A stretch of DNA of 64,000 nucleotides from Mauremys mutica (GCF_020497125.1 NC_059093.1:24056120-24120119); one strand, 5' to 3'. Shown: positions 1-11,895, numbered from the stretch's first letter. The notes: generated by a model from the sequence alone, not told the origin. Numbers and translations: made by a program.

Positions 1-182
1 TGGTTAAAAAGTTTGGCCCTGACCATTTCTTGTTTCCATAGACTAGACATTTTAGCAAACTTTAGAATTCCTTGGCGCTAAACACTGTGAAACTCCCCTT
101 TCTCCTTCACAGAGGGCTTTAACTCCCCTTATCTCACTCAGGCTCATGACTGCCCAGAGTTCGAGAATTGTCCCTGTTTCCA

Positions 183-335
183 TTGGACAGATGGGGAGGA
201 GTCTGAGGTACAGAGAAGGGAAGTGACCTACCCAAGGGCCTACACAGCAAGGCGGTGGCAGAGCCAGAGAGAGAAGCCACCAGTCCTGACTCCTGTTCTA
301 ACAAACAGCAAACCCTGCCAGAGGCAGGGATAGAG
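183..335 (+). repeat. MIR SINE fragment
   Basis: The order 'cagatgggga', 'gaggtacagagaaggg', 'aagtgacctaccca', 'ggcagagcc' follows the core of the MIR tRNA-derived SINE known from amniotes. It is diverged and has no poly-A tail or target duplication. It supports an amniote origin and is otherwise inert sequence. Confidence 0.6.
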
Positions 336-659
336 CCCAGGAATCGAGATAGTGGGGAAATTTTATTGAAACCATTTCTGTCAGAAAATCCCCTTCAGAC
401 TAAACCAGTTTGTTTCTCAAAATCAAAACAAGTGGGATGAAAGTTCTTAGCAAAAATATTTTGTTGCAAAACAAAAGCATCTCCTCTTTGTCACAGTCTG
501 TTAAATTGTCTCGTCACACACAAGAAGGAGACAGTTAGATCTCGAAAATTAGATAAAATGCTTCAGTCTGAGCTAAGTAGTTGCAGCTCTTAATTTCAAA
601 ATAAAAAAATACAAATAAAAAAGACTATTTCAGCTATTCTATTATGTCATAATCTGCTC

Positions 660-1990
660 TGAGTAAACGTGATAGGACACCTCATATTATGCACTACTCC
701 TAGTGATGATCTCCAATGGATCCGCATCCTCCACCCACCGTGAGGTAGGTAGGAGTGGATCATTATTATCCCTACTTGAAAGAGGGAGAAGCTAAGGCTG
801 AGAAAGGAGAATTGGCTTGTCTTAGGTCACACAGCCAGCCAGTGGCAGAGTTGGGAATAGGACCCAAGAGCCCTGATTTTGAAACTAACCATCAGATCTT
901 GAATTTCAAACACTGAATGACTTGAGTAAAGTGCTCTCAAATGAGCTCCAGACCAACAACAGTGCACAGTAATTATTCAGAAAGTATTTTAGGAGAACTG
1001 CAAAGTTAGAGAGAATCATGAACTGTTCAGAGACCATTAATGCAGAGAAGCAGCAAAATTTGTCAAACATATAACAGGTTATGACTTATTTACTTGGTCT
1101 TCAAAGAGAACAACAAGGACCTGAGTCTCCTCCCTGTCAATAACCCCCTGCTCAGCCAATCAGGGTAGAGACTGAGGATGGAAGGCTGAGGATTCTCACC
1201 AGAGAGAGCCAAAGGATGGCCCAGGTCACTGGTGGGGATCACTGCCCAAGCACTATTTCAGCCCCACATTTTTGGGTGGACCTCCCACAGTGGGAGCTGC
1301 CGAGCACTCCCCTGCAACACACACACACACACCGCTCCTGGTGTTGGGAGGGGAACAGGTGAAAGGACAAAAGAAGCAAGAGACAAAGAGAAAGGAGGGA
1401 GGGATGGATGGAGGAAAAGGTGAAACCAAAAGGACAAACCCTAATGTCCCCAGTGATTCTAAGGGACAAAATCCCAGGTGTGGAATAAAATTCTGCCTCC
1501 TTAAGCTCGTGTTTTCCATGCCTAGAATTCAACTGTCACCTGATGGATCAGACTGAACAGGTTTCAAACCTGGAGGAGGCTCTTACCTTCTAAACAGGGA
1601 CGGCTGTTTTCTAGTAAAATCAGGAAAAGGGAAGGAGAAAACTCGAAAGAGGTTCCTCCTGGCACTCACGTCCGTGAACCCGAATACTCTCTCAGTCCTC
1701 AAAGAGAGACCTGGAGAAGGAGACTTGCTGAAGCAAAGCCACAGGGGTCTCTGAGGTTTCCCTGGCCCCTCGCCCCTGTCCTGCCTGGCTGATGTCAGCA
1801 TCTCTCTGTGAGGTCACCACCTCCCCACCACCTTTGACCAATAGTCTGAGGTCCTGCAAAAGGCCTTTGTGATGTCACTGCCGCACCCCTCCCTGGCTGT
1901 GCTAATGTCCTGCCCCTGGCCAGGCACTTTGGAGGTTTGAGCTACTCCCTGTGGTCACCCCACTCAAGGAGCGTTCGTTCTAGGAAGGAA
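660..1990 (-). repeat. Four-copy cassette, copy 1 (reverse orientation)
   Basis: Read on the minus strand this block matches 36200-37540 and 60000-61120, and partly 9107-9590. It contains a MIR fragment (about 745-885), an AC microsatellite (about 1317-1332), and a conserved stretch with an inverted CCAAT box (ATTGGTCAA) between two TGACATCA-like sites. A short segment is bracketed by AG and GTAAGA. No reading frame is shared by all copies, so the apparent ORFs here are probably fortuitous. It may be a dispersed promoter-bearing repeat or a segmental-duplication module. Confidence 0.75.
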
Positions 1991-2271
1991 GCCGGTAGTT
2001 TTGGATCATCTACAAATTCTATCAGCTCACTATTTAGCAGATCATTTATGAATATGTTGACTAGTCCTGGTCCCAGTACAGACACCACTAGTTACCTGTT
2101 TCCATCCTGAAAACTGATCATTTATTCCTACCCTTTGTTTCCTGTCTTTTAACCAGTTATTGATCTGCGTGAGGACCTTCCGGAGGTGAAAGTAAGCCGG
2201 TATGTTCTGGTATGGGATACCGGCAAGAGCCGTTATGCTGTGCCAGCCCGGCCCGGCTTCCCCAGGCTGGT

Positions 2272-2326
2272 GATTTAAAGGGCCCAGGGCTCCCTGCAGT
2301 GGCCAGAGCCCCGGGCCCTTTAAATC
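2272..2326. repeat. Imperfect palindrome with GGGCCC arms
   Basis: The arms gatttaaagggcccagggct and its near-complement ending in cctttaaatc fold into a hairpin around a central 'ctgcag'. This resembles the interior of GC-rich miniature DNA transposons. I could not define terminal repeats or a target duplication. Confidence 0.5.
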
Positions 2327-2810
2327 GCCTCCCGAGCCCCCCTGCCGGAGCCCCAGGGAGCAAATCACTGCCGTGGATGCTGCTCTCTCCCGCTCTGCCA
2401 ACACAGAGCAGGGGCGGCAGAAGCTTCCTTACAGTGGGGGGGGGGGCACTGTTGTCCGAACTGTGGCACCCCCATGACACCCCTTCCCTAAGGACCCACA
2501 CTCACACCACCTCTCCCCCCGAGGCCACACCCACAGAACGCCTCTCCCAAGACTGCACCCTTCACCCCCCCCTTCCATTATTTGTCCTAACAGCCAGTAA
2601 AGAGTGGTGGGGCCATGGCCCTCTAAACCCCCTGTTCCAGCACCCCTGACACAGAGCTAAGCAGGCAGCAGTGTGTGTGTGTGTGAGTGACAGAGTGCTG
2701 TGCTGTGTTGTCAGAGCGGTACCGGTGTGGTGCTCTGCTTTCTCCTTGTTGATATCACTCGGCTGCGTGTGTGAATTCCCTCTGTGTGCTGCCCCAGCTC
2801 TGCAGATAGC

Positions 2811-3458
2811 TGACACAGCAGACCCGACGAGAACCCCCAATAACCACAGAGTCCAGTAAGGTGCAAAGTCACGTCGACTAGGTTTATTGCGATCTCGGAC
2901 ACAATTGCAGTTCCCTGTAGGTTTCTTAGCCTAACTCAGGGCATACTACGAGAAAGTGCCTCTTGGCAAGGACCCGGCTTAGTGGCGGGATTTTCCACTC
3001 CCCCTACGGCCGGACAAAGGTTCCGCCCCTGGAGTGCATTCTTATACACAGATACAAACAAGTTACACATCACACCTGACGTATTGAGGTGCAACCTCTC
3101 TACGTAGCAAGTTACAACCCCTCTACGTATTAAGGTACCGCCTTCTACCTTGTACATGTTGGTTCGATCAAAACAACTCTATCCATCATTTTACCCTTTT
3201 GCCCCTGTCATTGGGATGGGTCGGCCTGTTCTCCTGTTATCTATGGAATGTTTCAGTACAGTGTGTTCTAGTGCTGTGTTTATGCTAGGTGAATATACGT
3301 TTATGCAGCATCAGCCCTTTTCGTGCCAGCTTCTGTGAGCAGGGCCTACCTCTGACTCACAGCTTAACTTTGCTTTATGTTAGCAAAGTCTTGACCATTA
3401 CTTTAGTTCAGGCCTTAGGCCTCATATTGGGCCTTTATCAGGGCCTGCACTTACTACA
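2811..3458 (-). mobile_element. Solo-LTR-like block
   Basis: On the minus strand the block begins TGTAGTAAG, has a TATA box (complement of 3042-3046) and, about 155 bases downstream, an AATAAA signal (complement of 2883-2888), followed by a U5-like stretch ending near TGTGTCA. That order of U3 promoter, R with polyadenylation signal, and U5 is what an endogenous retroviral LTR shows. No gag, pol or env sequence lies beside it. I found no clean target duplication, so the ends are approximate. Confidence 0.5.
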
Positions 3459-3769
3459 CCCTTAGAGTCCATTTCTCCTGGGATTAAGATGGCAGCAGGG
3501 CTGGCCTGGGTCATCTGACTTGGGCTCATGGAGCTAAAGCTGAGGGGCTAAAATCTGTGGTGCAGATATTTGTGTTCACGCTGAAGCCTGGGTTCAGAAA
3601 CCCTCACCCCTCGTGGGGCCTCAGAGGTTGGGCTCGAGCCCATTTGTCTGCACTGTAATTTTATAGTCTTGCAGCCCGAGCCCCATAAGCCTGAGTCAGC
3701 TGACCCGGGCTTTGCGACAGGTGCCCTGGGTGAGTTAATCACAGTGTAGACATAACGTTAGGCTACATC

Positions 3770-4065
3770 TCCAGTGCAATGAAACACTCTTGGCTGGCCC
3801 GTGTCGGATTAATTGGGGTCATGCGGCTTGGTCTGGAGTAAAGTTGCAGTGTCCGTGTCTCGGCTCAGGCTCAGTCCCCTGCTCTAGGAGCCCAGAAGGG
3901 TGGGAGGGAGTTTAGCGAGTAGAAATGGTAAATCCTGGACTCAATGGCATTTCTCCACTGGTCTGTCTGCTCTGGGGTAGGGACAATAACACGTTCTGCT
4001 GCTTTCGTTATTTCAAAGAGTGGTTTAGGATTTTCATTCTCACACATGGTGCTCCCTTCCTCCTT
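3770..4065 (+). repeat. Dispersed repeat shared with 32.1-32.45 kb and 10.6-10.76 kb
   Basis: The segment with 'ggactcaatggcatttctcc' and the following 'gggacaataacacg' recurs directly at about 32110-32445 and inverted at about 10600-10760. All three copies lie beside tRNA genes. I see no coding potential; it is probably an old DNA transposon or a duplicated flank. Confidence 0.6.
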
Positions 4066-4185
4066 CTATTGGGACTGGGAACTAGCCAACCAAAAACCCC
4101 ACTAAGTTTTAGTAAGGGGCCAACAGTCCCTTACTCGAGCCGGCCCCGTGAGGGTCACTGATGTGCAGAGAAGGCAGCATGAGCT

Positions 4186-4257
4186 GGTCCCATGGTGTAA
4201 CGGGCTGCACTCAGGACTCTGAATCCTGCAATCTGTGTTCAAATCTCAGTGGGACCT
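4186..4257 (+). tRNA. tRNA-Gln (CTG)
   Basis: The 72-nt cloverleaf has a perfect acceptor stem (ggtccca with tgggacc) and loop CTCTGAA giving anticodon CTG. The T loop is TTCAAAT. The D arm reads aacggg-ctgc where the partner copy at 47268-47339 (minus) reads aatggg-cagc. No T run follows closely, which weakens the case for expression. The flank to about 4700 is repeated inverted at 46530-46910, so this is one member of an inverted-duplicate pair. Confidence 0.85.
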
Positions 4258-4921
4258 TGTGTGGGTTTGTGGTAAAGACCTGGAGCTCACAAAGCTCCAC
4301 TTCCCTGTCTCCAGCTGTGCCGAACAAGTCTTTCCCCTCCTGCTGGGTGATTCAGGCTGTGGTGGGTCAGGGCTCTAGAAATGACACCTGAGGGTTGGGA
4401 TTCTCATGGCTTCACCTGGTGCCCACAAGTCTGGCACTTGCCACTGTGCTTTCCCTCTTGCCCACCTGGTGCTTGAAGGAAGCAGGGCCAGGGCCAGGCT
4501 TCCTAGTCAGGGCTGGGCAGGTGGAAGCCCAGCAACTCTCCTCTGGGCACCTAGAGTGGAGGCGGCTGGTGCTGAGAGCTCCAAGGGAAGGCTTAAAAGC
4601 CACAGAGGCCAGGGCAAGAGGAGGGGAGGACCATGCCTATGTGTGGCCAGCAGACAGACACAGGGCCAGCCTGCTCCTGGTGGGGCCTCTGACCGTTCCC
4701 ACTCATGGTGCTGACTTTGGAAGTGGAGCCGCCCATTTTCTTTGGCAAGTCAGGAAGGGCAAAGGCGAGACTGGAAGCACCTGGGGCTCATGCCCCAGCC
4801 TTTGTGACACCCAACCCCCAACTCCTTCCCGGGGCTCTAGCTGAAGCCAGAGCATTGGCCTGAGCGGCCAAGAAGAGGTTCCAGCCCTGAAGGGAGCAGG
4901 ACTTGCAGCACAAAGTGAGCA

Positions 4922-4994
4922 CAACCACGAGGGGACTCAAATCCTGAATCATCCGATCCACAGGGAGATGCCTTATCCTTTAGGCCACATGATG
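4922..4994 (-). pseudogene. tRNA-Arg-derived pseudogene
   Basis: The minus strand contains 'gtggcctaaaggataaggc', the hallmark D arm of arginine tRNAs, and the acceptor strands catcatg and cgtggtt pair with one mismatch. The anticodon loop reads CTGTGGA, so the triplet is GTG instead of an arginine anticodon. The anticodon stem has two mismatches and the T loop starts TTTG instead of TTCG. I read it as a decayed Arg-TCG gene. Confidence 0.7.
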
Positions 4995-5349
4995 AGGGGA
5001 TCTAAGCTCTTCTTTGGAAAAGCCGGACACTGTGTTTCTCAGGTCATCTACTGAGGGGGCCGAGATGCTCTGGACACAAGAAGTCGAGTTCCCAGCGAAA
5101 CGTGCGACTTAATTCTATGGGGCCAGGTGCAGGGCTTTGGCAGGGAGGCTCAGGCATGTGGGATTGAGGTGCAGTGGATGGACCGGCTGTCTAGGTGCTT
5201 AGATTTAGTCTCCCTGAGGAGGAGGAGGAATCCTGCTGACAGGCAGTGGCTGTGCAGAAAAAGAGGAGGGGTTCCTGGGACTTTTTTTGCCTCGCTTTTG
5301 CCTGCCTGCTCACTCTTGTGGTGAACGGTAAAGATTTTTTTTTCAACAA

Positions 5350-5422
5350 GCCCAGGTAGCTCAGTTGGTAGAGCATCAGGCTCTTAATCTGATGGTCCAG
5401 GGTTCAAGCCCCTGTCTGGGTG
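5350..5422 (+). tRNA. tRNA-Lys (CTT)
   Basis: The 73-nt cloverleaf has acceptor strands gcccagg and tctgggt (all paired, two G-U), D arm gctcagttggtagagc, anticodon loop CTCTTAA (anticodon CTT) and T loop TTCAAGC. A TTTT terminator begins at 5429. It is the only CTT lysine gene in the window and has no recognisable inverted partner. It looks functional. Confidence 0.93.
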
Positions 5423-5809
5423 CTCAGCTTTTAAGTTGCCTTGTGTGCCAGGAGCCAAATTCTGTTCACAGCCACACAAGGATTCCCAGAAGCTGTGGCC
5501 ATTTCCTGGAATGGTTCCTTTCCTTAGCAATCAGGAGAGAGGCCACATCTGCAGATGCAGAAAGCGCAGTCTCTGGCCCCCAGGAAGTGCTGTGGGGCCA
5601 GGTGCTGAGAAAGCCCCCAGAGGGGGAGCAGCAGAGATGAGGGGAAGGGAGAGAGAGAAGCAATGAGGACAGAGTGCAAGTGTAAAGGGGGCATCTGGCC
5701 TGGCTATTGGGGCAAACTTCCCTGGTTTATACACAACCCTGGTGGAATTGGCCAGTGGAAGGATCTGAGTCCCCACCCCCTTACCCAGAGGCTGCCTGAC
5801 CTTGAGGAC

Positions 5810-6704
5810 TGTTAGGATACAGAGATTCAGGCCAGTCTGCAAAGGCCTGTACTTTAAGAATTTAGGTGTATTTTTATCACTTAGCTAGTTATAAAGATAT
5901 AAAAGAGAGAATAATAAATCACTGTCTGTCTGTGTAATGGCCTTCTCTCACTGTGACAGTCTGAGGCCTGGTTCTTTGGCTAAGCAGCAAAGGCAGCCAT
6001 AAGCTGGGAAGTGTATGGTCACATCCTCACGTTCCCAACTAGTCACACTGAAATAAGGTGCTATTGGGCTGTGAGGAATACAATCCTGTCCTGATATTCC
6101 TATCACCTCCAGAGAAAGGGAAACTTAGTTTGGTAGCATCCTGTCTGGCAAGAACTCACTTATCAATAGACACAGCTGGAAAACCCTTATGTCTGTATAG
6201 CTGTAGTTGTGAAATCCTCCCTTCTGTATTGTTTTGTATGTTTATTTGCATGGTCTCTGTCTGGTTCTGTGATTGTTTCTGTCTGCTGTATAATTCATTT
6301 TGTTGGGTGTAAACCAATGAAGGTGGTGGAATATAATTGGTTAAATAATCATGTTACAGTATGTTAGGATTGGTTAGCTAAATTTCAGTAAAATGATTGG
6401 TTAAGGAATAGCTAAGCAAAACTCAGGTTTTACTATATAGTCTGCAGTCAATCAGGAAGGCGGGGGGGGGGGGGGGATGGGGCCAAGGACTGGGGATGGG
6501 GGAATTGGGATCCTGTTTTGCTACAGGGGGAAATGGAAACAGGGGATGGGAACAGAAACAGGGACACAGGCAAGGCTCTGTGGTGTCAGAGCTGAGAAGG
6601 GGACACTAAGGAAGGAAACTGGAATCATGCTTGATGGACGCTCACCCCAATAAACATCGAATTGTTTGCGCCTTTGGACTTCGGGTATTGTTGCTCTCTG
6701 TTCA
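5810..6704 (+). mobile_element. Solo-LTR-like block
   Basis: The block starts TGTTAGGATA and ends CTCTCTGTTCA, as retroviral LTRs do. Several ATTGG (CCAAT-type) boxes lie at about 6320-6410, a TATATA box at 6434-6439, and AATAAA at 6649-6654, followed by a U5-like tail. A poly-G run (about 6463-6476) interrupts the R region. No internal retroviral genes lie next to it, so it would be a solo LTR. The flanks do not show a perfect target duplication; the exact ends are uncertain. Confidence 0.6.
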
Positions 6705-7557
6705 TGCAAGAAGGACCAGGGAAGTGAGAGGGTGAAGGAATAAGCCCTCTAACCCTGTCATTTGTTGCTCTAGGCTCCATATGTACGAGCACATTCACAT
6801 CCCACTCCTGACACAATCACTGTCTTCTATCTGACAAAATAGCCTAATTTTAACCTCTCCTGTAACATTACACCACCAACTATTTAGCATTTGTATGAGA
6901 GAAGTTGTAAGGAATCCAAACATCTTCAAAAGTGGTGCATGTAGAGCCCCTAGCTGGGTAAATTCCAAGCTCCTTACCCAGAAGAGTCTTGGCGTGGCTT
7001 GAGGGGGGCAGGCTTGGCTGGTCAATATAGAGGGGGAGGGAGAAGGGTACATTGACAGTGTAGAATGTGAGACTCATAAGCTGTGGTTATGTGCTCTGAG
7101 AGTTAGCCCCTTGCTTTACATTTAAGGTCAGGGAGGGATATTATAACCAAGTGTTCTGGCAAAACTTTTCCCCCGGCCTGGTCAGTGAATCCTATGGTGA
7201 GAAACTTTCTGTGCATTTCAGTTTCTTGTATTGTTGGATGGGGCCTGAGGTGCTGGAAGGGAAATGTCCATGGAAAACTTGGACATCACTCTTGTCCGAA
7301 AAAAGGCAGGTGTTAGACACAATCGCTTCTCGTATTCCCGTGGAATCCGAGTCTAGCTGAAGAATTTCTGTCTATCCTAGAGAGAATCATTCCATTGTAA
7401 ATACAAATGAAATGAGATCTTCAGGTCGAGTCAGCGCCTTTTAAAAATATTTAGTGAGCAAAAAGCCATTCTTTGCCTTGTTGATAAGGACAAGAAGCCC
7501 TCTTTGCCTTTCCATTTAACATGCAAAATGAATGGAGATTTTCATTGAAAAACTTCT

Positions 7558-7629
7558 GGTTTTTAGGGGGAATTGAACCCAGGCCATGGCTGTTAAAACA
7601 CCAGAACCCACTGCTTAAAGCACCAGGGA
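7558..7629 (-). pseudogene. Decayed tRNA-like relic (possibly Glu)
   Basis: On the minus strand, tccctggtg at the 5' side and a B box 'gggttcaattcc' at the expected distance resemble a glutamate-type tRNA. The acceptor 3' strand no longer pairs and the D and anticodon arms are scrambled. It could also be a tRNA-derived SINE head. Confidence 0.35.
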
Positions 7630-7679
7630 AGGCTGTTTTTTTCTGACAGCCAGTGTTGTTTTTCTCAGCCTCCTACTTC

Positions 7680-7870
7680 ACCAATGTCAGACTCTGAGTG
7701 CAGTTAAGCTCTGGAATAGGCTCCCAAAGGCGTCTGTGGTGTCTCTGTCCTCAGAGGTTTTTAAGAACAGGTTGAACAAACCTCTGTCGAGGATACTCTG
7801 CATATACTTGGTCCCATAGACAACCTGCTCTGGCTCTATCTGCTACCTTCATCGTGTTTGGATGTAAAGG
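7680..7870 (+). mobile_element. CR1-type LINE tail fragment
   Basis: The stretch with 'aagctctggaataggctccc' and 'tttttaagaacaggttgaac' is the 3' coding end and tail typical of CR1 LINEs of birds and turtles. It is truncated at both ends and carries no full domain. Confidence 0.65.
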
Positions 7871-8324
7871 TGGGAAATTGGCCCCTCTTTCAAGTTTAAA
7901 TGTTGTAACTTCTACATCTAGACTGGGGTGGCCAACCTGAGCCAACGTAACTGCCAAACGTGCACCTTTGTATGCAACTGCTGAGTCAGTTGTGAACCTT
8001 GCTACCATTATCATTATCCCTTTGAAATGATGATGGTGATGGACACTTGGCTCTATATCCCAGAGTGCCCTGGACGTCTGCAGGCTGCATTAGCCAATCC
8101 AACCATTTGGCACTTACAGATGGGCACCTCTGTATTGTGCCTGAGTCTTGTACAGCTATGAATGGCTGGTAGATGCCGATATTTTCCCCTCTTTTTAACC
8201 AGCACTAATACCCAGCCAGGCCAGGGCTGGGAAGAGAGAGAGCAGCAGGTTTCCCCTATTGTGACCATCTCGCTTTTTCTTGACTAGCTTCACCTCTGCA
8301 CCAACTTGTTCTTTTCACATGTGA

Positions 8325-8397
8325 GCCTGGCTAACTCAGTTGGCAGAGCATCAGACTTTTAATCTGAGGGTCCAGGGTTCAAGTCCCTGTTCAGGTG
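8325..8397 (+). tRNA. tRNA-Lys (TTT)
   Basis: The 73-nt cloverleaf is close to the vertebrate Lys-TTT consensus: acceptor gcctggc/ttcaggt, stem TCAGA-CTTTTAA-TCTGA with anticodon TTT, and T arm caggg-ttcaagt-ccctg. Both flanks are repeated directly at 31280-31660 around another Lys-TTT gene. No TTTT run lies immediately downstream; the first T-rich stretch is interrupted (tctttct). Confidence 0.93.
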
Positions 8398-8616
8398 AAA
8401 AACTTCTTACTGTGATTATAAAAATCTGTCTTTCTGGAGTCTTGTTCAGTGTTACTCTTTCTCTCCAGGATTTTGCCTTTCCTAAGAAGGGCCTTCCTGT
8501 GGGGGGGATTGAAGGAGCAACTCCTTGACATCCCCTCTGTCCTTGCAGGCTGGAGGAATAAAGTCCTCTGGGCATATAGCATGTTCCTCCCCTGCAGACA
8601 CAAACACACAGAATAG

Positions 8617-8860
8617 TCATAAGGAATTAGAATTAGAATCCACCACTTTCCTTGGGAGCTTGTTCCTGTCGTGAATCATCCTCGCTGTTGAATATTTGTG
8701 CCTTAGTTGTAATATGAATTTGTCTCTTTTCACCTTCCAGCCATTGGGTCTTGTTATGCCTTTCTCTGCTCGATTAAAGAGCCCTTTAATACCCAATCTT
8801 TTCTCTCCATTAAGGCCCTTCAACACTTCAGTGAAATCACCTTTCAATCTTCTTTTGATA
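8617..8860 (-). pseudogene. LINE ORF2 C-terminal fragment
   Basis: The minus strand encodes about 76 residues running from MKGDFTEVLKGLNGEK to RNKLPRKVVD. This is the distal tail of a CR1/L2-type LINE ORF2, where other members have an N-x-LP-x-x-VV motif. The same segment recurs at 35836-36069 and 59631-59843 on +. The reverse transcriptase and endonuclease are missing. Confidence 0.65.
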
Positions 8861-8892
8861 AGCTAAACAGGTTGAGCTCGTTCAATAGCAAA

Positions 8893-9595
8893 GAGCAACC
8901 AAATGTTCTGAGGGCTGGAGAAAAATGTCTTCTAGGGAAAGTGGTGGATTCTCCATCTCCTGATGTCATTTAATGAAGACTAGATCCCTTTCTGGAATGT
9001 GTTTGTCCCAAAAGTAGCTATTGTGTTATACAGGAGGCCTGTGATATGCAGGGGGTCAGATTAGATGCTCTAATGGTCTCTTCTGGCCATAAAGTCAACT
9101 AATTTCTGAAAAACTGAGTGTAGCATTGGGAGCAGCATCTGATGTTTTCCTGTCTAGCCGGCTTGCTTCCTAGAACGAACACTCCTTGAGTGGGGTGATC
9201 CACAAGGAGTAGCTCAAACCTCCAAAGTGCCTGGGCAGGGGCAGGATATTAGCACAGCAAGGGAGGGGTGTGGCAGTGACATCACAAAGGCCTTTTTCAG
9301 GACCTCAGACTATTGGTCAAAAGTGGTGGGGAGGTGGTGACCTTACAGAGAGATGCTGACATCAGGCAGGCAGGACAGGGGCGAGGGGCCAGGGAAACAT
9401 CAGAGACCCCTGTGGCTTTGCTTCAGCAAGTCTCCTTCTCCAGGTCTCTCTTTGAGGACTGAGAGAGTATTCGGGTTCAGGCACGTGAGTGCCAGGAGGA
9501 ACCTCTTTTGAGTTTTCTCCTTCCCTTTTAGTGATTTTACTAGAAAACAGAAGTCCCTGTTTAGAAGGTAAGAGCCTCCTCAAGGGAAGGGGTGT
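8893..9595 (+). repeat. Four-copy cassette, copy 2 (partial)
   Basis: From 'gagggctggagaaaaatg' through the conserved CCAAT/TGACATCA block (about 9270-9360) this copy matches 35750-36660 and 59860-60470. It stops before the AC-microsatellite part present in the other three copies. A 5' part of copy 1 continues into a block at 2346-2470 that reappears inverted at 9600-9720. Confidence 0.7.
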
Positions 9596-9739
9596 CATGG
9601 GTGTGTCACAGTTCAGATGCCAGTGGCCCCCCTACACTGTCAGGAAGTTCCCACCACCCTGCTCTGTGTTCGCAGGGCGGGAGAGAGCAGCATCCACGGC
9701 AGTGATTTGCTCCTGGCTAGTGGAGCAGAGCAGCAGGTT

Positions 9740-10765
9740 CAGCTGTCAGAACTTCCCAGAGCGATGAAAGGGGAAGGGCCCCTGGCTCTGTAGCAGGAAT
9801 GCAGGGCAGGCGAGTTCACGGCAGGCATTGTGGGATACTGGGGAAGGCCAGCTATGGTGATATAATGAACAGCAGCATTTACTCTGTTACTTTAAGTTTG
9901 CTGCAAAAAGCTCTAGCCCTCTCATTGAAGTTGTATTATTTTGTCAGCAAAACAGGGCACTTTTGTCGCCAGACGTGGCATTGCAGTGTGTACACCAGCC
10001 ACAAGCTACCGACCGAGAGAGCGTTGTGTGTTTTTCACACACCTGAGCAATATAATTCTGCTGAAACAACTTTGTAGTGCAGACCTGGCCAAAGATTCAC
10101 TCACACACTGCTTGCAAGGAAAACCTCACCTGCTCCTCTGCTTTGCAGAATCCAAACACAAGCAAAGCTTGTTAGGCCCTGGTAGCAATGGCAGAGAGTC
10201 AGGTGTGGGCAGACAGTAGGTTATAGTTGCCCCCGGGCACCATGGCTTAGCTGGCTAAAGCTTCTGTTTTGTAAACAGGAGATCCTAGGTTCAACGCCCA
10301 GTGGTGCCTTGTTGACTGGTTGTTGGGGCACCTGGTATTGGCTACTGTCAGAAGACAAGATTCAGAGCTAGGTGGCCCTTTGGTCTAGCCCAGTACAGTT
10401 TTCATTATGTTTTAAATAACACTCACAGGCATTGATAACAGAATTACTGAAGGTTTGGGAGTTAGGAGCGGGTAGGTCAGTGGTCCAGTCCCCACACAGA
10501 TGACCCCCTCCGTCTGGGACAGGGGCAGGTCGGAGCTCTCCCCCAAATGCTCATTGTGGCTGCCAGAATCTGTGAGCAGCTTGTTTAGTTTACAGCAAAG
10601 GTTGAGTCCTGCTTTGTGCACTGTGTGTGAGAATGAAAATCCTAAACCGACCTTTGAAATATCGAATGCAGCAGGACGTGTTATTGTCCCTGCCCCAGAG
10701 CAGACAGACCAATGGAGAAATGCCGTCGAGTCCAAGGTAACACTCCACTGGCATTTTACCTTTTT
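9740..10765 (+). repeat. Inverted-duplication arm around tRNA-Thr (left)
   Basis: The segment matches the reverse complement of 32290-33320, with a Thr-TGT gene in the same relative place on both arms. It includes a transposon-like block with 'cagacctggccaaag' near 10080 and a dispersed repeat with 'tggccctttggtctagcccag' downstream of the tRNA. Confidence 0.75.
10236..10309 (+). tRNA. tRNA-Thr (TGT)
   Basis: The 74-nt cloverleaf has a perfect acceptor stem (ggcacca/tggtgcc), anticodon arm TCTGT-TTTGTAA-ACAGG (anticodon TGT) and one mismatch in the T stem. The inverted partner is 32737-32810. No TTTT run follows within 40 bases. Confidence 0.88.
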
Positions 10766-11722
10766 TGCTGGCTAAACTCCTTCTTATCTGCCTGGCCCAG
10801 GCTGTCCTCTGCCTCAGCTGCTGCTCCCGGCCTGCTCTAGAGTCAAACGCGCAGGGCCCCCAAAGGAACAGAGGCTGGGACAGGGCAGCAGCCTGGGCTG
10901 GGCTGGGAAGATGCTGGGAGTTCTCGTTCCCTGAGAACTGGCCTGGCTCCCTTCTCAACAGCAAAGAAATCAATTCCACGTCCCCTCCCCAGAAAAACCA
11001 GCCTGGATCCAAGGGCAGCAGGGGACGATTCCCGCCAGTTCCCACCGAGGCAGGAGAGAAGCCAGGGCATTTCTAGCAGAGCTTATGGAACTGAGGTGGG
11101 GAAACCAGCCTTTAATAACAGGCAGTTCCAGTTTAAGCTCAGTGTTTTTAACAATTTCTACAACATTAAATAACCCTTTAATCATAGTGTCACCATCCAT
11201 AAAATTGCTTCAGCCTCCTAAGTGCCCAACTAAAAATCTTTTCAAATCCAAGGGAGTGGAGATCAGTCAATGTTCAGAGTCATCCCACATAAAAGAATCA
11301 TGTTGTGGTACATAGTGGCCCCATTGCCTTTCCCTCCTCCTCCAGAGTAAGAATGTGATCAGCTCACACTGAGGGGGTGCAACACCCCTCCCTTGGTCTC
11401 TATGCTAGAGCTGCTATCAGCTCAGTGTCCTTCCCACAAGAGTTGGCTGCTGAGAGGGTTGCGATGGGGTAAATGAAGGCAGAGGAGGATTGTTCCTGGT
11501 GGGTTTTCTTTGTGTGTCTCTGTGATCCTGCTGGAGGAAGCATGATTTGAGTTTGTTTCAGTGGCTTGGGTTGGGCTGAGGTTGTGACCCTGAGCACAGG
11601 GGTTCCTGTGCTCTCTGCTCCTAGCCCCTCAGGGAATGGACAATGGAGCAGCTTCAGAAAGTGGATAGAAAGTAGCCTAAGAAAGTGTAGCATAAGTGAG
11701 AAGGAGAAACAACCTTGTCAGC

Positions 11723-11794
11723 TCCCTGGTGGTCTAGTGGTTAGGATTTGGCCATTTCCCTGTTAAGGTCTGGGTTCAATTCCCAGTCAGGAAA
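11723..11794 (+). tRNA. tRNA-Glu (TTC), possibly decayed
   Basis: The sequence begins tccctgg and has the Glu D arm gtctagtggttaggat. Loop ATTTCCC gives anticodon TTC. Position 2 faces an A at 71, the anticodon stem has one C-T mismatch and two G-U pairs, and no TTTT run follows. The T arm (ctggg-ttcaatt-cccag) is perfect. It may be a marginal gene or a young pseudogene. Confidence 0.6.
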
Positions 11795-11895
11795 AAGTGA
11801 CTTTAAACTAAAACTGCTTCTGTTATTCTTCACTTACAACATAAACAAATCCATGGTATTTTCCTGATTCCCCCATCTTCCCAGTGTCTCCATGG

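Noticed and set aside
2811..6704. The two LTR-like blocks as a single provirus
   Set aside because: They are on opposite strands, have different sequences, and lack retroviral genes between them.
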